A stretch of DNA of 64,000 nucleotides from Halopseudomonas bauzanensis (GTDB lineage Bacteria > Pseudomonadota > Gammaproteobacteria > Pseudomonadales > Pseudomonadaceae): the NCBI RefSeq assembly GCF_900114735.1, contig NZ_FOUA01000005.1, positions 124,001 through 188,000 of the forward strand. Direction: 5' to 3'. Below the pieces are notes generated by a model. That model searched no databases and had not been told where the DNA came from. It saw nothing but the letters and a program-made list of their open reading frames with translations. Of this stretch, positions 57,696-64,000 are shown piece by piece. Position 1 is the stretch's first letter; each line of letters begins with the position of its first letter. The position numbers and the translations under genes were made by a program.

Positions 57696-58990
57696 AGCTG
57701 CGCCTCCAGCCACGCATCGTTGAAGGCTACATGCTTGATGAAGCTGTTATTCCAGGCATAGACCAGGTGATAACGGCCATCGGTGGCCCGGATCATGTAG
57801 GGATATTCGTATTCGAAGTCGCACATGCCGTCGTGGCACATGCGCTGGTCGATCTCCCGCAGATAGCCGGTCAACAGTTGCTGACGCGATGTGCCGCTGG
57901 AGTCGAGAAACTTCTTGCGCATCAGCTCTTCATACCTGACCCGCGGAAAAGGCTTGCCGTCGGGGTCCGGGGAGGCGTCCAGCGAGGCTACCAGCGACCA
58001 CTCGGTAAGATTGTTGGTGGCTTCATCCAGGCTCAGCTTGAATCGCCCATCGAGCAAGTTGTTCTGCGCCACCAACAAACTGCCCGACCCCGAGCGCACT
58101 GCAGCGAGGGAAGTGTTGGGGTTCCATGGTGCAACGGGCCATTCCGGCTGCCAGGTTCGTCCGGCATCCTCGGTCACGGTTGCCAGCACATGCCCTTCGC
58201 GCCCGGCATGACGCAGCAGCGCCACGGCCCGCTTGCCATCCAGGGGCACCACCGTAGGCTGCAGGGAATTCGTACCATCGGCGATACGGAATTTGTCGAC
58301 GACCCGCCCCTGGGCGTCCAGATATAGGTATTCCGGAAATTTGCCAAGGAATTCGTGGTACACCGGCACGCCGATCGAGCCGTCTTCATGGAACACCGGC
58401 GCGGAGCGGACCAGGGTGCTGATATTCACGAAAGGAGTAGTTACCAGCTGGCGGGGTTTCGACCAGGTGACGCCAAGATCATCGGACACCATGGCATTGA
58501 CTGCGCTGCCTGCCCAGCCGCCTACCGACACCGAGACATAGAACAGCCACAGGCGTTCATCCGGGGAAAATGCGATCACCGGGTTGCCCAGCTTGCGAAT
58601 GGGTTTACCGATGGCACGACGGGTCATTTCCCGGGTCACCAGTACCCGTTCTTCGCCCCAGGTGCCCGTGACGGCATCGAACCGCGCGCCACGAATATCC
58701 ACATCAGCAGCACCTTCCCGGGAGCCGGCGAACCATGCCGCCATGAGGTCACCACCGGGCAAAGCCGCTACGGAAGGCGAATGAACGAACTCGTCCAGGT
58801 CCGATGACGCGAAACCCTGCTGAAATTCAGCTTCCTGATCCACCTGCGCAGTATTGAAGTCAGCGGCGGGAAAAGGCGAGAAATCCGACATCTCATAAGC
58901 CGGATGCAGCGACCAGGCTGCAAGAAAAACACCCAGCACGGCGGGAATCGCCAGCATCCGCCATCGACTGGTATTACTGTTCCATTGCAT
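57692..58990 (-). CDS. exo-alpha-sialidase-like BNR/Asp-box protein
   Basis: 432-residue exported protein: an N-terminal hydrophobic anchor or signal (AIPAVLGVFLAAWSLH, about 14-29), then a six-bladed beta-propeller of the BNR type. Two Asp boxes are visible: SDDLGVTWSKP and TEDAGRTWQPEW, with HSPSVAALPGGDLMAAWFAG and RKLGNPVIAFSPDERLWLFY before them. The family covers sialidases and other glycan hydrolases; without the arginine triad aligned, activity on sialic acid is not established. It is coupled to the membrane protein gene that follows. Confidence 0.85.
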   Translation of the reverse strand: MQWNSNTSRWRMLAIPAVLGVFLAAWSLHPAYEMSDFSPFPAADFNTAQVDQEAEFQQGFASSDLDEFVHSPSVAALPGGDLMAAWFAGSREGAADVDIRGARFDAVTGTWGEERVLVTREMTRRAIGKPIRKLGNPVIAFSPDERLWLFYVSVSVGGWAGSAVNAMVSDDLGVTWSKPRQLVTTPFVNISTLVRSAPVFHEDGSIGVPVYHEFLGKFPEYLYLDAQGRVVDKFRIADGTNSLQPTVVPLDGKRAVALLRHAGREGHVLATVTEDAGRTWQPEWPVAPWNPNTSLAAVRSGSGSLLVAQNNLLDGRFKLSLDEATNNLTEWSLVASLDASPDPDGKPFPRVRYEELMRKKFLDSSGTSRQQLLTGYLREIDQRMCHDGMCDFEYEYPYMIRATDGRYHLVYAWNNSFIKHVAFNDAWLEAQL

Positions 58991-59248
58991 TGTTCTAGTT
59001 CTTCATGTCCTGTTGTGTCTGCAGCGTCGAACGCCCCCGAATATGCGCAAACAGCCTGGCTGCAAAACGACATCCGTGGATAGTACCAGCCCCTTTGCCC
59101 GATCGACATATTTTTATCTTTCGGCTCGACCAAGGAACCTGGAGCGGTCGGCGCCCTCCAACAGCAATACAACATCAGGCCCAGCGGTTCGCCCTTGCGT
59201 AGGTGCGTGCTACAGTGGGCCGGAATCTGAATCTGTCGGAACCGATAC

Positions 59249-60529
59249 ATGCGCAATCAGCCCATTCGTTTCAGCACCCTGTGCCGCAATCTTCTTGCGG
59301 TGGCCGCCGGTCTGCTGGTCCTGTCCGCCTGCGGTGAGAACCGTCTGGAAGCCTCGGTTCAGCCGGGCGTCAACACCGCCAGAGCTGAAGCAGACAACCT
59401 TACCTTCAGCCAATGGCGTGATGGCTTTCGCGCCCAGGCACTGGCCAGCGGCATCGATGCCCGGCTGTTCGACCAGGCATTCCATGACATCGGACCTGAT
59501 CCGGCAGTACTGAAGGCCGATCAGAGTCAGCCCGAATTCACTCGGCCAGTCTGGGAGTACCTGGACGGGGCCTTGTCCACGCAACGCCAGGCCACCGGGC
59601 GCCTGATGCTGACACGTCATGCCGGTATCCTGCAGGAGATCGAGGCGCGCTATGGCGTGGACCGGCATATTCTGGTTGCCATCTGGGGCCTGGAAAGCAA
59701 TTTCGGCAGCAATATGGGCGATCGCTCGGTCATCCGCTCGTTGGCCACCCTCGCTCACCAGGGCCGCCGCTCCGACTTCGCCCAGGCCCAACTGCTGGCC
59801 GCTCTGGAAATACTGCAACGGGGCGACATCACCGTCGATGGCATGACCGGCTCCTGGGCCGGCGCCATGGGGCAAACCCAGTTCATTCCCACTACCTACA
59901 ACGACCACGCAGTGGATTTCGATGGCAATGGCAAGCGTGACATCTGGCATACCGAAGCCGATGCCCTCGCCTCCGCCGCGAACTATCTGCGCGCTTCCAA
60001 CTGGCAATCCGGTGCGCCCTGGGGCATGGAAGTACGCCTGGGCGAGGGTTTCGACTATGCCTTGGCGGACATGTCCATCCGCAAACCCTTGTCCGAGTGG
60101 GCCGATCTCGGCGTGACCGACGCCCGTGGTCGCCCGCTGGCCGGCCAGCCGAGCACCGAGGCCACGTTGGTACTGCCCGCCGGCCATCGCGGCCCGGCGT
60201 TTCTGGTGATGAACAATTTCCGCAGCATTCTGCGCTACAACAACTCCACCAGCTATGCCCTGGCCATCGGGCTGCTGGCGGAACGCTTGCAGGGCCGCGG
60301 CACGATTCAAGCCAGTTGGCCGACCGATGACAAACCGTTGTCACGCACCGAACGTCTGGAGCTGCAGGAACATCTGCAAGCTCAGGGCTACGAGCCCGGC
60401 AGCGTTGATGGCATCATCGGTGCCAATACCCGTCAGGCAATACGGCGTCTGCAGATCGCCCTGGGCTGGCCGGCCGACGGCTACCCCGATCAACAGCTGC
60501 TGAAAGCCCTGCGCCATCGGACAAACTGA
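59249..60529 (+). CDS. lytic murein transglycosylase lipoprotein (MltB/SltB3 type)
   Basis: Cleaves peptidoglycan glycan strands with 1,6-anhydro ends. 426 residues: lipoprotein signal with lipobox LSAC (Cys about 29), SLT_2 domain with the catalytic Glu in AIWGLESNFGSNMG and GAMGQTQFIPTTY, and a C-terminal peptidoglycan-binding repeat (LQEHLQAQGYEPGSVDGIIG). The domain set matches P. aeruginosa SltB3. It is divergent from the sialidase-like gene. The LSAC followed by Gly fits outer-membrane sorting. Confidence 0.93.
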   Translation: MRNQPIRFSTLCRNLLAVAAGLLVLSACGENRLEASVQPGVNTARAEADNLTFSQWRDGFRAQALASGIDARLFDQAFHDIGPDPAVLKADQSQPEFTRPVWEYLDGALSTQRQATGRLMLTRHAGILQEIEARYGVDRHILVAIWGLESNFGSNMGDRSVIRSLATLAHQGRRSDFAQAQLLAALEILQRGDITVDGMTGSWAGAMGQTQFIPTTYNDHAVDFDGNGKRDIWHTEADALASAANYLRASNWQSGAPWGMEVRLGEGFDYALADMSIRKPLSEWADLGVTDARGRPLAGQPSTEATLVLPAGHRGPAFLVMNNFRSILRYNNSTSYALAIGLLAERLQGRGTIQASWPTDDKPLSRTERLELQEHLQAQGYEPGSVDGIIGANTRQAIRRLQIALGWPADGYPDQQLLKALRHRTN

Positions 60530-60718
60530 CAGACGGCAACAAATATCAGTTTGTCCGATAACCGAAGAAGGCGTATAAGGATCTTTCCATAAGCCACTGG
60601 TTTACCGTTTTGAACTCTGTCCCTCCCCGAACAAACGCGATGACAGACCGTCTTCGCACCCCATCTTCACAATCAATCCCCGCAGTTGCACTGCACCAGA
60701 CCTCCAAGGAGGCCGTCC

Positions 60719-62296
60719 ATGTTCGAATGGCTGGCTGATCCTACCGTCTGGGCAGGCCTGTTCGCGCTGATCGCCCTGGAAATCGTTCTTGGTATCGACA
60801 ACCTGGTATTCATCGCCGTTCTGGCGGAGAAGCTGCCGCCGCACCAACGTGACAAGGCACGGATCCTCGGCCTGTCTCTGGCGCTGATCATGCGCCTGTT
60901 GCTGTTGATGAGCATCGCCTGGCTGGTGACCCTGACCAATCCGCTATTCCACTTCGGTGAGCACGCCGTATCAGCGCGCGATCTGATCATGCTGGCGGGC
61001 GGCCTGTTTCTGCTGTTCAAGGCTACCATGGAGCTGCATGAGCGCCTGGAAGGCCGCCAGCACAGCAGCGGCGCACGTCTGGCCTATTCCAGCTTCGGTG
61101 TGGTGGTAACCCAGATCGTTATCCTTGATGCGGTGTTCTCCATCGACTCGGTGGTCACCGCTATCGGCATGGCCGACGAGCTGGCGGTAATGGCCATTGC
61201 CATGATCGTAGCCATGGCCGTGATGCTGCTGGCCAGCAAGCGCCTCACCCGCTTTGTGAATGCCCACCCGACCTTGATCATCCTGTGTCTGGGCTTTCTG
61301 TTGATGATCGGCTTCAGCCTGGTCGCCGAAGGGGTTGGTCTGCATATACCCAAGGGGTATCTGTATGCTGCTATCGGCTTCTCGATCATGGTCGAGTTCT
61401 TCAACCAGCTGGCCCGCCACAACAAGCAGAAATGGCTGGATACTGGCGGCACCCTGCGCGAGCGCACGGCCAACAATATCCTGCGCCTGCTGGGCAAGGG
61501 TGACAGCGCCGAGCAGGTGTCCGAGGAAGGCTTTGCCGACGAGGATACGCTGGCACAGGTGTTCCATGAGAATGAGCGCGACATGATCCGCGGCGTGCTC
61601 AGCCTGGCCGACACCAACATCAAGGCACTGATGACCCCGCGGCGCGAGGTGCATGCACTCGACTTGAGTACCAGCCTGGACGAGCAGCGTCAGCAGCTGC
61701 TGGACTCGCCCTACTCGCGCCTGGCAGTGATTCGCGATGGCAAACACGACGAACCGCTGGGGATAGTTCAGAAGAAGACCCTGCTCGATGCCATCCTGCG
61801 GGGCGGCGAACTGCATTTCGAGCAGTACATCGAGCAACCTGTCGTGCTGTTCGAGACCCAGAATGCGATCAAGGCGCTGGAAGCCTTCCGTCACGAGGGC
61901 AAGCAGATGGCGTTCGTGGTGGATGAGTTCGGCACTCTGGAGGGCATCGTCAGTCTGACCGACATCATGGAAGCCATCGCCGGGGAACTGCCCGAGGTTG
62001 AACAGGGCATGGATTTGACGCCCAGCGTGCTCGAAATCGGACCGGGTCGCTATGAGGCCGACGCCAGCGAAAACCTGGAAGAGATCAACCGCCAGCTACC
62101 CGAGCCATTGCCGCGCAGCCAGCTGTATACCACCCTGGCCGGCTTGATCCTCAATCAGCTTGAACACATGCCCGAGCAGAATGAGTTGCTGAGCGTCGAA
62201 GGCTGGCAGATGCGTATTCTCGAGATCGAGCATATGCGCATCGCCCGGGTCGAACTGACGCGGTCGGACGAAGTGGGCGGTCAGTCACGCGACTGA
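60719..62296 (+). CDS. TerC/CorC fusion membrane protein
   Basis: 525 residues: an N-terminal TerC-type membrane domain of about seven helices ([40 protein letters not shown], with the acidic motif residues of the family), then two CBS domains (about 300-420) and a CorC_HlyC domain at the C-terminus. Such proteins are implicated in divalent metal export, possibly Mn2+, or tellurite resistance; the substrate is not known here. AAGGAGG lies seven bases before the ATG. Confidence 0.9.
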   Translation: MFEWLADPTVWAGLFALIALEIVLGIDNLVFIAVLAEKLPPHQRDKARILGLSLALIMRLLLLMSIAWLVTLTNPLFHFGEHAVSARDLIMLAGGLFLLFKATMELHERLEGRQHSSGARLAYSSFGVVVTQIVILDAVFSIDSVVTAIGMADELAVMAIAMIVAMAVMLLASKRLTRFVNAHPTLIILCLGFLLMIGFSLVAEGVGLHIPKGYLYAAIGFSIMVEFFNQLARHNKQKWLDTGGTLRERTANNILRLLGKGDSAEQVSEEGFADEDTLAQVFHENERDMIRGVLSLADTNIKALMTPRREVHALDLSTSLDEQRQQLLDSPYSRLAVIRDGKHDEPLGIVQKKTLLDAILRGGELHFEQYIEQPVVLFETQNAIKALEAFRHEGKQMAFVVDEFGTLEGIVSLTDIMEAIAGELPEVEQGMDLTPSVLEIGPGRYEADASENLEEINRQLPEPLPRSQLYTTLAGLILNQLEHMPEQNELLSVEGWQMRILEIEHMRIARVELTRSDEVGGQSRD

Positions 62297-62302
62297 CCGT
62301 TT

Positions 62303-62343
62303 CCGCCGCACCCAGCAATAACAATCACTTGTGGGTGCGGCGG
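62303..62343. terminator. hairpin after the TerC/CorC gene
   Basis: CCGCCGCACCCA and TGGGTGCGGCGG form a perfect twelve-base stem with a 17-base loop, followed by CTTT. It is a probable terminator before lipA. Confidence 0.65.
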
Positions 62344-62486
62344 CTTTGGCCACGAATAACACCGCCAGCCCGGCCTACGCCCTCCCCCCACACCTACAGC
62401 GCCTGTGGTAAACTGCCCCGTGGCTACAAGCCAGCCCGTGTCCGCGCACACTCCCATGGAGCCTCTACCAGGAGCCCTGAATCCCG

Positions 62487-63536
62487 ATGTCTGACAGCAC
62501 GCCAACCAACGTTGCCAGTGGTGAAAAATTCCGCAATGCCCAAGGTATTGCCGCCATCAAGGATGGCCAGAAGCGCCGTGCCAACGCCGAACCCACAGTA
62601 TTTGAACCCAAACCCAAGTGGCTGCGTGTCAAGGCGCCGGCGGGTGATCGGTTCGAGGCGGTCAAGCGCAACGTTTCTGAGCACCGTCTGAGCACCGTCT
62701 GTCAGGAATCACACTGCCCGAACATGGGCGAGTGCTGGTCCAACGGTACTGCCACCATCATGCTGATGGGCTCGGTATGTACCCGCGCCTGCCGCTTCTG
62801 CGCCGTGGACACCGGCAACCCCAACGGCTGGCTGGATCTCGAGGAGCCGGAGAATACCGCCAAGTCGGTCGAACTCATGGCGCTACGCTATATCGTGCTC
62901 ACCTCGGTGGACCGCGACGACCTGGACGACGGTGGTGCCAGTCATTACGCCGCGTGCGTACGCGCCATCAAGCAGCGTACACCACAGGTAGTGGTCGAGG
63001 CCCTGACGCCGGACTTCGACGCTGACCTGGCCGCAGTGGAACTGGTGGTCGATTCCGGGCTGGAGGTTTTCGCCCAGAACGTTGAGACCGTTGAACGACT
63101 GACCCGGGAAGTACGTGATCCGCGCTCCGGCTATGGCAAGACCCTGAAGGTGCTGGAGCACGCCAAGCGCCATCGCCCTCAGGTGTTGACCAAGACCAGC
63201 CTGATGGTTGGCCTGGGTGAAACCGATGAGGAGATCCTGCAGACCTTCGATGAACTGCGGGCCATTGGCGTGGATATCGTCACCCTCGGCCAGTACCTGC
63301 AACCCACCCGCAATCACCTGCCCGTCAAGCGCTGGGTCAGCCCCGAGGAATTCAATCGTTACCGTGAACTGGGCCTGGCCAAGGGCTTTATGGAAGTCGC
63401 TTCCGGGCCGCTGGTACGCTCCAGCTACCGTGCCGACCGGGTATTCGAGAAGAACAATCTCGGCTTGGCCGCCCCTGTTCCGGTACCGGGGCAGGACGTC
63501 GATAGCAATCTGATCCCGACTCTGAATCTCAGATAA
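62487..63536 (+). CDS. lipA: lipoyl synthase
   Basis: Radical SAM enzyme that inserts sulfur at C6 and C8 of protein-bound octanoate. 349 residues: auxiliary cluster ligands [12 protein letters not shown] (C-x4-C-x5-C), radical SAM ligands [13 protein letters not shown] (C-x3-C-x2-C), and the conserved C-terminal [14 protein letters not shown] with the RSSYR serine ligand. The N-terminus is about 20 residues longer than I recall for PAO1 LipA. It is normally encoded downstream of lipB on the same strand; here lipB faces it. Confidence 0.97.
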   Translation: MSDSTPTNVASGEKFRNAQGIAAIKDGQKRRANAEPTVFEPKPKWLRVKAPAGDRFEAVKRNVSEHRLSTVCQESHCPNMGECWSNGTATIMLMGSVCTRACRFCAVDTGNPNGWLDLEEPENTAKSVELMALRYIVLTSVDRDDLDDGGASHYAACVRAIKQRTPQVVVEALTPDFDADLAAVELVVDSGLEVFAQNVETVERLTREVRDPRSGYGKTLKVLEHAKRHRPQVLTKTSLMVGLGETDEEILQTFDELRAIGVDIVTLGQYLQPTRNHLPVKRWVSPEEFNRYRELGLAKGFMEVASGPLVRSSYRADRVFEKNNLGLAAPVPVPGQDVDSNLIPTLNLR

Positions 63537-63557
63537 CCAGGACGCCGCCGAGGATAG

Positions 63558-63665
63558 CCTGGGAGGTTCGAGCACCAGCTCGTACCAAATCAGCCGACAC
63601 CGTCGGGGTTACCGGCAGGCTGCGCATCGAGTCCGATCGCGGCCTGCGGGCTCGACCTTCCCAGG
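63558..63665. repeat. 108-base element with inverted ends between lipA and lipB
   Basis: CCTGGGAGGTTCGAGC (63558-63573) is repeated in inverse as GCTCGACCTTCCCAGG (63650-63665), matching at 14 of 16 positions. Inside are smaller dyads such as CCGAC-ACC-GTCGG. It could be a structured transcription end for the two convergent genes or the remains of a small mobile element. Confidence 0.5.
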
Positions 63666-63686
63666 ATGGGAAAAAGATGTAACGAT

Positions 63687-64000
63687 CTACGCCTGCGGAA
63701 ACCCGAGCTGCTTGCGCAGCGCCTGTTCCAGCCGCTGCGCCACCTCTTCGATGCTCACCGGCTGCGCTACCAGCTCACTGAGCTGGACCATTTGCAAGCC
63801 ACTGTAGCCACAAGGGTTGATGCGCTGGAACGGCTGCATGTCCATGTCCACATTCAGCGCCAGACCATGGAACGAGCAACCACGGCGCACACGCAGGCCC
63901 AGTGAAGCGATTTTCGCACCGTTCACATATACGCCCGGCGCATCGGGCTTCGGCGCTGCTTCCACGTCATAAGACGCCAGCAGATCGACCAGGCTCCGCT
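63687..64000 (-). CDS. lipB: octanoyltransferase LipB (partial, 3' part)
   Basis: Transfers octanoate from acyl carrier protein to lipoyl domains, supplying the substrate of LipA. About 103 C-terminal residues are in the window; the gene runs off the right edge, and the frame reads through 64000 as [20 protein letters not shown]. The catalytic Lys is in [17 protein letters not shown] and the catalytic Cys in [13 protein letters not shown]. It lies tail to tail with lipA, 150 bases away, unlike the usual lipB-lipA operon. Confidence 0.95.
   Translation of the reverse strand, partial: RSLVDLLASYDVEAAPKPDAPGVYVNGAKIASLGLRVRRGCSFHGLALNVDMDMQPFQRINPCGYSGLQMVQLSELVAQPVSIEEVAQRLEQALRKQLGFPQA

Overview
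The window is a high-GC gammaproteobacterial chromosome segment whose gene content and order point to the Pseudomonadaceae. Diagnostic blocks are flgBCD-cheR-cheV divergent from flgA-flgM-flgN-ycgR, amrZ, alaS-lysC-rsmA-tRNA-Ser-tRNA-Arg, argR-aruCFG, minCDE-rluA-apeB, the glgA-treZ-malQ-treY-glgX trehalose cluster, and sltB3...lipA/lipB. A sodium-pumping oxaloacetate decarboxylase (oadGAB) suggests a salt-adapted or marine member; a Halopseudomonas/P. pertucinogena-type lineage is a reasonable inference but is not proven from sequence alone. No prophage, insertion sequence, integron or CRISPR array was seen. Nearly all of the window is vertically inherited-looking chromosome.

Layout. 0-6.2 kb: flagellar rod/hook and chemotaxis genes, with two clear RpoN (-24/-12) promoters and one FliA promoter that reproduce the pseudomonad flagellar hierarchy, ending with the c-di-GMP brake YcgR. 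6.2-13.8 kb: an MFS transporter, tRNA-Arg(CCT), the ribbon-helix-helix regulator AmrZ, the oadGAB Na+ pump with a terminator-containing leader, MgtE, tRNA-Arg(ACG) and tRNA-Ser(GCT). 13.8-22.7 kb: rsmA/csrA, lysC, alaS, and the first steps of arginine catabolism (aruC, aruF, aruG) with their AraC-type activator ArgR; the aruDBE genes normally between aruG and alaS are not there. 22.8-30.7 kb: an SDR, a DTW-domain tRNA modification enzyme, three small orphan proteins, rapA, a patatin phospholipase and an LpxL/HtrB-type acyltransferase. 30.8-41 kb: minCDE, rluA, apeB, a quinone oxidoreductase, the periplasmic protease Prc, an FKBP lipoprotein, a KGG stress microprotein and a CinA/PncC amidase.

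41-57 kb is the functional centre of the window: a tightly packed, largely overlapping operon in which GlgA makes linear alpha-glucan, TreY and TreZ convert it to trehalose, and MalQ and GlgX trim and recycle oligosaccharides. It is followed by a Zn-dehydrogenase, a DUF72 protein and a ybhP-clsB-ybhN-like trio (phosphodiesterase-fold protein, cardiolipin synthase, flippase-like membrane protein). The glgE, treS and glgB genes that accompany this cluster in other pseudomonads are absent here, which suggests a trehalose-only branch unless they lie elsewhere. Next to it, a convergent pair encodes an Asp-box sialidase-like exoprotein and a polytopic membrane partner. 59-64 kb holds a lytic transglycosylase lipoprotein, a TerC/CorC fusion, lipA and the 3' part of lipB, which here face each other tail to tail.
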